Positions 1 to 5,049 of a stretch of 9,454 bases of DNA are shown here, piece by piece. Position 1 is the first letter of the stretch; every line of letters starts with the position of its first letter. A model generated the notes under the pieces. That model was not told the origin of the DNA. It did no database searches and was given only the letters and a program-made list of their open reading frames with translations. This stretch comes from Lutibacter sp. UBA4458. GTDB lineage: Bacteria > Bacteroidota > Bacteroidia > Flavobacteriales > Flavobacteriaceae. The translations under genes and the position numbers were made by a program. Where the stretch lies: contig DGOU01000180.1 in assembly GCA_002390165.1 (NCBI GenBank), positions 1-9,454 of the forward strand. The letters run 5' to 3'.

Positions 1-287
1 TGAACCATAGTGGTTTTACCATCTATAAGTCCGTCATCCATATTAACATCAATAATTTGAGCTCCTCCTTCCACTTGATGACGAGCAATTGCTATAGCCT
101 CTTCAAATTTTTCATCTTTAATTAAACGTAAAAACTTACGAGAACCGGCAACATTAGTCCGCTCACCAACATTAATAAAATTACTTTCTGGAGTAATTAT
201 TAAGGGTTCAAGACCTGATAGTTTTAGTCTCCTAACCCCCAAAGGGGGAATAAATTCATTTTCTTTATTTGTTTTATCTTCTTTCAT
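1..287 (-). CDS. metH: Methionine synthase, C-terminal half (pterin/cobalamin-binding part), 3' end outside window
   Basis: Partial gene: about 95 codons are visible and the rest runs off the left edge. It encodes the start of the second half of B12-dependent methionine synthase, the part that binds methyltetrahydrofolate and then cobalamin. Seen: the segment [17 protein letters not shown] followed by [17 protein letters not shown]. Both match the start of the pterin-binding barrel of MetH, so this is not a stand-alone homocysteine methyltransferase. The ATG at 287 is the first in frame. The peptide between this Met and the conserved LKLSGLEPL is encoded by a GC-rich hairpin repeat (FIPPLGVRR), so the first 20 or so residues are not conserved enzyme. 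It lies 41 bases downstream of the homocysteine-binding half and is presumably co-transcribed with it. Split MetH is, as far as I recall, normal in Bacteroidetes, so this is not a broken gene. Confidence 0.92.
   Translation of the reverse strand, partial: MKEDKTNKENEFIPPLGVRRLKLSGLEPLIITPESNFINVGERTNVAGSRKFLRLIKDEKFEEAIAIARHQVEGGAQIIDVNMDDGLIDGKTTMV
228..254 (-). repeat. Short GC-rich hairpin repeat, copy 1, inside the start of the metH C-terminal half
   Basis: A CCCCC-AAA-GGGGG hairpin (236-248) with flanking CCTAA and AATAAAT lies in frame in the first 20 codons of the downstream metH gene. Read on the minus strand (TTCCCCCTTTGGGGGTTAG) it resembles the plus-strand sequence at 331-364, so the two form an inverted pair around the metH split. 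G/C runs like these stand out against the surrounding AT-rich DNA. I infer a small dispersed element that has been read into coding sequence. Confidence 0.65.
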
Positions 288-328
288 GAAAAATATTCTT
301 AATTAAGCTACTGAAATTTAATATTTTG

Positions 329-1339
329 TTAAATTTCCCCTTCGGGAGTTAGAGGGCTTCGCGGTTTATAATCTTTTACTAATTCTGCTATTGCTTTAAT
401 ATGCGCTGGAGTTGTACCACAACAACCACCAATAATATTTACCAAATTTTTATCTAAATAGGTTTTTATTTGAGCTGCCATTTGCTCTGGTGTTTCATCA
501 TATTCTCCAAAAGCATTTGGTAATCCGGCATTTGGGTGTGCAGAAACTGGCATTTTTGATTTATGAGCTAACACCTCTAAATGTGGCGTTAATTGCTTTG
601 CACCAAGAGCACAATTAAATCCGATGGATAAAAGTGGAATATGCTCTACTGAAATTAAAAAAGCTTCTGCAGTTTGACCAGATAAAGTTCTACCACTAGC
701 ATCGGTTATAGTACCGCTTAACATGGTTGGAATAGCAATATTTCGTTCTATTTTTATTTCTTCTATTGCAAATAATGCTGCTTTGGCATTTAGGGTGTCA
801 AAAACTGTTTCTATTAGTAATAAATCTACTCCACCATCTAATAACGCTTCTGCTTGTTGTTTGTAGGCTTTTCGTAAATCGTTAAAAGTAACTGCTCTAA
901 AACCAGGATCATTTACTTGTGGCGACATACTTGCGGTTTTGTTTGTTGGTCCCATAGAACCAGCTACAAAACGAGGCTTATCTGAATTTTTTATAGTAAA
1001 CTCCTGTGCAACTTCTTTAGCTATTTTAGCAGATTGAAAATTAAGTTCATACACAAAATCTTCCATTTCATAATCTGCCATAGCAATAGTTGTGCTTGAA
1101 AAAGTATTGGTTTCAATAATATCGGCTCCGGCTTCTAAATATTTTCTATGTATTTCCTTAATAGCTTCTGGTTGGGTGATGGAAAGCATATCGTTATTTC
1201 CTTTTACGGAAACATGAAAATCTTTAAACTGCTTGCCTCTATAATCTTCTTCCGAAAAATTATATTGCTGAATCATAGTTCCCATAGCGCCATCTAAAAC
1301 TAGAATTCGTTTTTTTATTTCGTCTTGAATTGTACTCAT
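329..1339 (-). CDS. metH: Methionine synthase, N-terminal half (homocysteine-binding, zinc methyltransferase domain)
   Basis: 336-residue protein equivalent to the first barrel of MetH. It binds and activates homocysteine through zinc and accepts the methyl group carried by cobalamin on the partner protein encoded at 1-287. Seen: [12 protein letters not shown] near residues 13-24; ETNTFSST at 76-83; and the three zinc ligands Cys243 (GFNCALG) and Cys306/Cys307 (GGCCGTT), with spacing like full-length MetH. The start at 1339 puts Met just before the conserved DGAMGT region; an in-frame ATG at 1384 would add 15 unconserved residues. The last 11 residues, [11 protein letters not shown], come from a short hairpin repeat and are probably dispensable. 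The SAM-I riboswitch 231 bases upstream implies repression when SAM is high. Stop and next start are in different frames, so a point mutation has not simply divided one gene. Confidence 0.95.
   Translation of the reverse strand: MSTIQDEIKKRILVLDGAMGTMIQQYNFSEEDYRGKQFKDFHVSVKGNNDMLSITQPEAIKEIHRKYLEAGADIIETNTFSSTTIAMADYEMEDFVYELNFQSAKIAKEVAQEFTIKNSDKPRFVAGSMGPTNKTASMSPQVNDPGFRAVTFNDLRKAYKQQAEALLDGGVDLLLIETVFDTLNAKAALFAIEEIKIERNIAIPTMLSGTITDASGRTLSGQTAEAFLISVEHIPLLSIGFNCALGAKQLTPHLEVLAHKSKMPVSAHPNAGLPNAFGEYDETPEQMAAQIKTYLDKNLVNIIGGCCGTTPAHIKAIAELVKDYKPRSPLTPEGEI
331..364 (+). repeat. Short GC-rich hairpin repeat, copy 2, forming the end of the metH N-terminal half
   Basis: TCCC-CTTC-GGGA (336-347) makes a four-pair hairpin with a four-base loop, followed by AGTTAGAGGGCTTCGCGG. 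It encodes the last residues and leads into the stop codon of the homocysteine-binding gene. It is an inverted relative of the sequence at 228-254. The same class of short element is, from memory, scattered through flavobacterial genomes. Confidence 0.6.
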
Positions 1340-1441
1340 TTTACTAATTTTAAAAAACGTATTCTCGAAATAATTTTTTAACAAAAAGAACTCGATTGGC
1401 CATTTTTTTAATTCATTTTTCTATACATAAATTCATGTTTT

Positions 1442-1520
1442 GCGTTAGGGATAGAGGTGGCATCCTTTTTTTGATAAAAAAAAGATATAACCGATAGCCC
1501 GACCGTTTACGGTAACGCCC
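1442..1520 (-). repeat. Dispersed intergenic repeat element in the metH leader
   Basis: A 79-base block bounded by imperfect inverted ends, GCGTTAGGG on one side and GGTAACGCCC on the other (shared GCGTTA). Read on the minus strand it starts GGGCGTTACCGTAAACGG, continues GTCGGGCTATCGGTTATATC, then a T-run/ATC/A-run hairpin, and ends GGATGCCACCTCTATCCC. It contains an ACCG-TTTA-CGGT hairpin. I recognise this pattern as resembling a repeat common between genes in Bacteroidetes genomes; that is recall, not a search. It sits in the transcribed leader between the SAM-I aptamer and metH. No protein is apparent. Confidence 0.6.
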
Positions 1521-1569
1521 AAATAAATAGTATTAAAAAAGAAGAAGTACTTTGTGAAGAATTTCTTGT

Positions 1570-1674
1570 GTTATCTTCCCACAAATTAAATTGCGGTAGA
1601 ATGTAGCACCTTCTTTATAAATAAAGGGTTGCTAAGGCTTCAACAGGTCTATTCCCTCTGCCTTTCTTAATAAC
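1570..1674 (-). ncRNA. SAM-I (S-box) riboswitch upstream of split metH
   Basis: The minus-strand RNA has the S-box core in order: P1 5' strand GUUAUU, AAGAAAGGCAGAGGGA, GAAGCCUUAGCAACC, GGUGCUACAUUCUACC, then the P1 3' strand GAUAAC. P1 pairs GUUAUU with GAUAAC, P2 pairs AAGGC with GCCUU, P3 pairs CUUUA with UAAAG, and P4 pairs CCGCAA with UUGUGG. The P2 loop UAGA can pair with UCUA after P3, as in the known pseudoknot. SAM binding normally switches such leaders off. The start codon of metH is 231 bases downstream and I see no GC-rich terminator right after the aptamer, so the output mechanism is unclear. A weak AU-only candidate is GAAGA/UCUUC involving the P1 3' strand. Confidence 0.95.
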
Positions 1675-1703
1675 TTTTATCAATTTGTTAATGAACTTTA
1701 ATA

Positions 1704-1734
1704 CAAATAAAGGCATTATGCCTTTTATTTACAA
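1704..1734 (-). promoter_or_regulatory. Candidate promoter for the metH leader
   Basis: On the minus strand TTG (1734-1732) is followed after 20 bases by TTTATTTG (1711-1704), one base off the Bacteroidetes -7 consensus TAnnTTTG. The box ends 30 bases before the riboswitch P1 stem, exactly the spacing found for the candidate at the other SAM-I leader. It overlaps the hairpin assigned as the cysN terminator, which lowers confidence in either role alone. Confidence 0.4.
1705..1730 (-). terminator. Probable terminator of the cys operon, after cysN
   Basis: Near-perfect inverted repeat AAATAAAGGCA-TTA-TGCCTTTTATTT, 33 bases past the cysN stop. On the minus strand it has an A-rich upstream arm, a GGCA/UGCC core and a U-rich downstream arm ending in UUUAUUUGUAUU, the layout of an intrinsic terminator. 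A second small hairpin, AAGTAT-TTT-ATACTT (1733-1747), lies between it and the stop codon. Confidence 0.6.
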
Positions 1735-1762
1735 GTATTTTATACTTTTTCTAGTTCTTAAA

Positions 1763-3010
1763 TTAGTTTATGAATCCAACTCCTGCTGTATTATTAGTCT
1801 GTGTATCAATTAAAATAAAAGATCCGTTGGTTCTATTGTTTTTAAAAGCATCAAAATAAATGGGTTTGTTTAACTGAAACGAAACCGATGCAATATCATT
1901 CATATTTAAAGAATTTACCTCATTTATTACTCCTGAAAAATCGGTTTCAATTTTATGATTAATGGTTGCTACTTTTGCTAAAACTTTATGAACTCCGTGT
2001 TGCAAAACATATTTAGATCCGTTTAATAATGGCTTATTATCCATCCAAGAAATAGTGGCATTAAATTGTTTTTCAACTTTAGGTAATTCGTTAGTTTTAA
2101 CAATCATATCTCCTCTGCTAACGTTTACATCGTTTTCTAAGGTAACTGTAATAGAAGATCGTCTTGCTGCACTAGTATATTTTTTATTATTGAAATATAT
2201 TTCTTTTATTTTGGTTTTAGTTTGTGATGGTAACACAATTACCTCATCACCAACATTAATATTATCGCCATAAACTTTACCTGCATAACCTCTAAAATCG
2301 TGATATTCAGCTGTTTTTGGTCGAATTACATTTTGCACTGGAAAACGCATAACACCTTTATTATAAACATTTTGCGTATCTAATTCTTCTAAATGTTCTA
2401 ATAAGGTTTTGCCTTTGTACCAGTTCATTATTTCGGAAGTATTTACTACATTATCGCCGGTTAAAGCACTTACAGGAATAAAAGTAATATTTTGGTCTTC
2501 ATAATCACTTTTTGCTACTAATTGTTGAAAATCGGCTTTTATTTCATTGTATCTTTCTTCAGAAAAATCAACTAAATCCATTTTATTTATAGCAACAATT
2601 ACATCTTTAATTCGTAATAAATTATTGATAAAAAAATGACGATAGGTTTGTTCAATTACACCGTGACGCGCATCAATTAAAATAATGGCAGCTTGTGATG
2701 TTGATGCTCCTGTAACCATATTTCGCGTATATTCCACATGGCCTGGAGTATCGGCAATAATATAACTTCTTGTGGCAGTTGAAAAATAGATATGAGCAAC
2801 ATCAATAGTAATACCTTGTTCACGTTCCGCTACTAATCCGTCTGTTGCTAAGGAAAAATCTAAATAATCGTATCCTTTTTGTTTACTACTTTTTTCAATT
2901 GCTTCTAATTTATCGGTAGTAAGAGATTTTGTATCGTACAACAAACGACCAATTAAGGTGCTTTTACCATCATCTACACTTCCTGCTGTTGCTATTTTTA
3001 AAACTTCCAT
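1763..3010 (-). CDS. cysN: Sulfate adenylyltransferase subunit 1, GTPase (CysN)
   Basis: 415-residue GTP-binding subunit of ATP sulfurylase. With CysD it makes adenylyl sulfate (APS) from ATP and sulfate in the cytoplasm, GTP hydrolysis driving the unfavourable reaction. Seen: P-loop GSVDDGKST (10-18), switch region GITID (66-70), DTPGH (87-91), NKMD (142-145) and SAL (181-183). These are the five GTPase motifs of the elongation-factor-like family, followed by the two beta-barrel domains. The sequence ends at the barrels without a fused APS kinase, unlike NodQ-type CysNC proteins. It is the last gene of the cys operon, 118 bases after cysD; the gap holds two short palindromic repeats and no obvious promoter. 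It is shorter than the E. coli protein, as I would expect for this phylum. Confidence 0.96.
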   Translation of the reverse strand: MEVLKIATAGSVDDGKSTLIGRLLYDTKSLTTDKLEAIEKSSKQKGYDYLDFSLATDGLVAEREQGITIDVAHIYFSTATRSYIIADTPGHVEYTRNMVTGASTSQAAIILIDARHGVIEQTYRHFFINNLLRIKDVIVAINKMDLVDFSEERYNEIKADFQQLVAKSDYEDQNITFIPVSALTGDNVVNTSEIMNWYKGKTLLEHLEELDTQNVYNKGVMRFPVQNVIRPKTAEYHDFRGYAGKVYGDNINVGDEVIVLPSQTKTKIKEIYFNNKKYTSAARRSSITVTLENDVNVSRGDMIVKTNELPKVEKQFNATISWMDNKPLLNGSKYVLQHGVHKVLAKVATINHKIETDFSGVINEVNSLNMNDIASVSFQLNKPIYFDAFKNNRTNGSFILIDTQTNNTAGVGFIN

Positions 3011-3025
3011 ATTGTTTGCATCTGG

Positions 3026-3048
3026 TACTTGGTATCTAGTATCAAGTA
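3026..3048. repeat. Imperfect palindrome in the cysD-cysN gap
   Basis: TACTTGGTATC-T-AGTATCAAGTA: 9 of 11 positions are complementary about T3037. Short TACTTGATAC-type palindromes are, from memory, frequent between flavobacterial genes. It lies 15 bases before the cysN start codon, close enough to affect translation if it folds in the mRNA. Confidence 0.45.
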
Positions 3049-3070
3049 TTTAATTAATTTTATTTTTTAA

Positions 3071-3093
3071 TACACTTCGACATGCTCCGTGTA
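3071..3093. repeat. Short TTCGAC...GCTC repeat in the cysD-cysN gap
   Basis: TACACTTCGACATGCTCCGTGTA has complementary TACAC/GTGTA ends and an inner TTCGACnnGCTC core. It resembles the CTCGACTGCGCTC repeats at 9059-9117. I infer a copy of a dispersed short repeat family. It sits inside the operon rather than at its end. Confidence 0.5.
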
Positions 3094-3128
3094 ACATTTT
3101 TAATTATAAATAGTCAATTTTCAATTAC

Positions 3129-4028
3129 TTAAAAATACCCTTGTTGTTTTCGTTTTTCCATTGCAGCTTCCGAGCGTTTATCATCAATTCTTGCTCCTCG
3201 TTCTGAAATACTTGAATCTCTAATTTCTGCAACTACTTCGCTTATGGTAGTTGCGTACGAATCTACTGCTGCGGTACAACTCATATCACCAACGGTTCTA
3301 AAACGTACCATACGTTCTTCTACTTCTTCTTCTTCATCTTGAAAAACATAATCAGAATGCGACCAAATAAGCCCGTCTCGCATAAATATTTGACGTTTAT
3401 GTGCAAAATAAATAGAAGGAATTTCTAAATTTTCTTTTTCAATATATGTCCAAACATCTAATTCTGTCCAATTTGAAATAGGAAAAACACGAACATTTTG
3501 TCCTAAATGAATTTGTCCGTTTAGCATATCAAATAATTCTGGACGTTGATTTTTTTCATCCCATTGCCCAAAATCATCTCTCACTGAAAAAATGCGTTCC
3601 TTCGCTCTAGCTTTTTCTTCATCTCTACGAGCGCCACCTATACAAGCATCAAATTTAAATTCTTCAATAGCATCTAATAAGGTAGTAGTTTGTAACGTAT
3701 TTCTACTTGAATATCGTCCTGTTTCTTCTTGAACTTTACCTTGATCTATAGTATCTTGAACTTTGCGAACAATAAGCTCTAACCCTAATTCCTCCACTAA
3801 TCTATCTCTAAATTCAATGGTTTCTGGAAAGTTGTGACCTGTATCAATATGCATTAAAGGGAAAGGAATTTTAGCAGGAAAAAATGCTTTTTGAGCCAAT
3901 CTTACTAAAGTTATAGAATCTTTTCCTCCTGAAAATAATAGCACAGGTTTTTCAAATTGTGCTGCCACTTCTCGCATAATATATATTGCTTCGTTTTCTA
4001 AAGCATTTATTTGTAAATTGCTTGTCAT
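3129..4028 (-). CDS. cysD: Sulfate adenylyltransferase subunit 2 (CysD)
   Basis: 299-residue catalytic subunit of the CysDN ATP sulfurylase; it transfers AMP from ATP to sulfate. Seen: the PP-loop SGGKDS (33-38) that binds the ATP phosphates, HIDTGHNFPE (60-69), and GGARRDEEKARA (131-142), a strongly conserved CysD signature. The C-terminus (AMEKRKQQGYF) is also typical of the family. The start at 4028 follows the cysH stop by 10 bases and places Met at the usual distance from the PP-loop. The in-frame ATG at 4055 would overlap cysH and add nine unconserved residues. An AAGG directly abuts the ATG, too close to be a good ribosome-binding site. Tight spacing implies co-transcription with cysH. 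Confidence 0.97.
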   Translation of the reverse strand: MTSNLQINALENEAIYIMREVAAQFEKPVLLFSGGKDSITLVRLAQKAFFPAKIPFPLMHIDTGHNFPETIEFRDRLVEELGLELIVRKVQDTIDQGKVQEETGRYSSRNTLQTTTLLDAIEEFKFDACIGGARRDEEKARAKERIFSVRDDFGQWDEKNQRPELFDMLNGQIHLGQNVRVFPISNWTELDVWTYIEKENLEIPSIYFAHKRQIFMRDGLIWSHSDYVFQDEEEEVEERMVRFRTVGDMSCTAAVDSYATTISEVVAEIRDSSISERGARIDDKRSEAAMEKRKQQGYF

Positions 4029-4038
4029 CCTTATTTTT

Positions 4039-4656
4039 TTATATGTGTAAACCACATTCGCGATTTTCTAAAACTTTGGTTGGATCAAAATATTTAAACT
4101 CGTTTGGTAATTTATAGGTTTCTAAGTAGGCATCTAACTCCTTATCTGTCCAATTATAAAAAGGGCTCACTTTTAAAATTCCATCTTTGCTTTTAGAAAC
4201 AACATCAATACTGTTTCTAAATGCTGTTTGCCCATGGCGTAAATTAGTAAACCAAATATCTGGTTGATGCTCTTTCATTGCTCTTTTAAATGGCTCTAAT
4301 TTAACTTGTTCTGTAAATATTTTATGGTTTTCGGTATCTACTTGAGGAATTCCCATTTTTGCATCACGATAGGCAACTGTTTGCTGTGGAACATATAATT
4401 GAATGTTTAAATTCAATTTTTGAATAAGTTCAAATGCATGATGATAAGTGTTTGGAGTATTATAACCTGTATCGCACCAAATTACTTTTAAATGGTTATT
4501 TACTTTAGTACAAGCATGTAAAATAGCCACTTCATAAGGTCTAAAATTAGTTGTAATAACAGGATTTTTAGCAATACTTAATGCCCACTCAATAATTTGC
4601 TCTGGGTTACTATTTTTTAGAGATTTATTTACTTCTACAAGGTCTAGGTTTTTCAT
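4039..4656 (-). CDS. cysH: Phosphoadenylyl/adenylyl-sulfate reductase family protein (CysH)
   Basis: 205-residue member of the PAPS/APS reductase family, which reduces activated sulfate to sulfite using a thioredoxin-type donor. Seen: the substrate-binding DTGYNTPNTY (62-71), NLRHGQTAFR (138-147), and the C-terminal ECGLH carrying the catalytic Cys201. The only other cysteines are Cys49 and Cys61; the CC and CxxC pairs that hold the [4Fe-4S] cluster of bacterial APS reductases are absent. By family rules this suggests PAPS as substrate. The nucleotide loop reads TTNFRPYE (35-42), divergent from the SSFG-type loop of E. coli CysH. I chose the ATG at 4656 because it overlaps the upstream stop as TAATG and has GGAG six bases before it; the ATG at 4668 is the alternative. 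Confidence 0.85.
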   Translation of the reverse strand: MKNLDLVEVNKSLKNSNPEQIIEWALSIAKNPVITTNFRPYEVAILHACTKVNNHLKVIWCDTGYNTPNTYHHAFELIQKLNLNIQLYVPQQTVAYRDAKMGIPQVDTENHKIFTEQVKLEPFKRAMKEHQPDIWFTNLRHGQTAFRNSIDVVSKSKDGILKVSPFYNWTDKELDAYLETYKLPNEFKYFDPTKVLENRECGLHI

Positions 4657-4670
4657 TATTTTCTCCATTT
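4656..4670 (-). promoter_or_regulatory. Stop/start overlap TAATG and GGAG ribosome-binding site for cysH
   Basis: On the minus strand GGAGAAAATAATG places a GGAG six bases before the cysH ATG. The ATG shares its A with the last base of the TAA stop of the DUF2061 gene. This favours coupled translation of the two proteins. A clear Shine-Dalgarno is unusual in this window, where other starts have A/T-rich upstream sequence. Confidence 0.6.
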
Positions 4671-4922
4671 AATTAAATTCCAAATTCTTTCATGGCCATA
4701 ATACAATACCATTTTAGTGATAACTTCTATAGAACCAATAGATAATGCCATAGTCAATTCACCAGTTATAAACCAAGAAATTAACATAGTATCTAAAGTA
4801 CCTACCACTCTCCAACTTAAAGCCTTAACCATGCTACGAATTGGCTTTTCTGAATTTTTGTTAAAATCTACATTTTCAGTAACTTCTTTTTTATTCGAAG
4901 AAATAAAACGATCAATTATCAT
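4656..4922 (-). CDS. DUF2061 small membrane protein, first gene of the cys operon
   Basis: 88-residue protein of the uncharacterised DUF2061 family. Seen: a polar N-terminus of about 28 residues, then the family signature RSMVKALSWRVVGTLDTMLI (29-48), ITGELTMALSIGSIEVITK (52-70) and the end MVLYYGHERIWN (71-82). Two hydrophobic stretches (about 38-55 and 57-75) look like a membrane hairpin; no signal peptide is apparent. It heads the operon and its stop codon overlaps the cysH start, so it is made together with the reductase. That placement suggests a role in sulfate assimilation, such as uptake or membrane docking, but this is inference from context and no biochemical function is known to me for the family. 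Confidence 0.88.
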   Translation of the reverse strand: MIIDRFISSNKKEVTENVDFNKNSEKPIRSMVKALSWRVVGTLDTMLISWFITGELTMALSIGSIEVITKMVLYYGHERIWNLIKWRK

Positions 4923-4951
4923 GTACTACTATTTATTACCATTTTAGAGTG

Positions 4952-4959
4952 CAAACTTA
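4952..4959 (-). promoter_or_regulatory. Candidate -7 promoter element for the cys operon
   Basis: TAAGTTTG on the minus strand matches the Bacteroidetes TAnnTTTG box exactly and lies 30 bases before the DUF2061 start codon, giving a leader of roughly 20-25 bases. No clean TTG-type -33 element is found 19-21 bases upstream. There is no room for, and no sign of, a riboswitch in this leader. Confidence 0.45.
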
Positions 4960-5006
4960 CATATTTTTTAATACCCTACCTAATTGATAGTCTTTATATT
5001 TTAAAG

Positions 5007-5037
5007 AAAAAACACTTTAAAAATTAATTTTTAAAGT
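5007..5037 (-). terminator. AT-rich perfect-palindrome terminator after metZ
   Basis: ACTTTAAAAATT/AATTTTTAAAGT is a perfect 24-base palindrome (5014-5037), 12 bases past the metZ stop. On the minus strand it is followed by GTTTTTTC. The long stem followed by a U-run fits an intrinsic terminator for the metX-metZ operon, although the stem has only two G-C pairs' worth of stability. It separates this operon from the downstream cys promoter. Confidence 0.7.
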
Positions 5038-5049
5038 TTAAATTAAAAA

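Noticed and set aside
287..331. metH interrupted by a recent frameshift or nonsense mutation
   Set aside because: The two halves are in different frames with a 41-base gap, each has complete domain boundaries, and split MetH is usual in Bacteroidetes, so this is two genes rather than a pseudogene.
1340..1384. Longer start for the metH N-terminal half at 1384
   Set aside because: Adds 15 residues not expected before the conserved DGAMGT region; the ATG at 1339 fits the family better.
1350..1403. 17-codon minus-strand frame (MANRVLFVKKLFREYVF) just upstream of the metH N-terminal half
   Set aside because: Could be imagined as a leader peptide, but it has no ribosome-binding site and no methionine-rich or regulatory pattern, and short open frames are common in AT-rich leaders.
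1442..1520. Element with inverted GCGTTA ends as an insertion sequence or MITE
   Set aside because: The shared ends are only six bases, no target duplication is visible and no transposase is encoded, so I keep it as a dispersed repeat of unknown origin.
2055..2273. Plus-strand open frames antisense to cysN, the DUF2061 gene, metZ and metX
   Set aside because: They lie wholly or mostly opposite well-supported genes, show no domain patterns and no start signals; they are shadows of the coding strand.
4029..4055. Longer cysD start at 4055
   Set aside because: Would overlap the end of cysH and add nine unconserved residues; the ATG at 4028 fits the spacing and family.
4657..4668. Longer cysH start at 4668
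   Set aside because: Possible, but the ATG at 4656 has a GGAG at proper spacing and a TAATG overlap, which the upstream ATG lacks.
4923..5049. Hidden SAM riboswitch upstream of the cys operon
   Set aside because: Neither the AGAGGGA/GCAACC/GGUGCUA set of SAM-I nor the UGAUUU/UUGCA/GCUAAA set of SAM-II occurs here on the minus strand.
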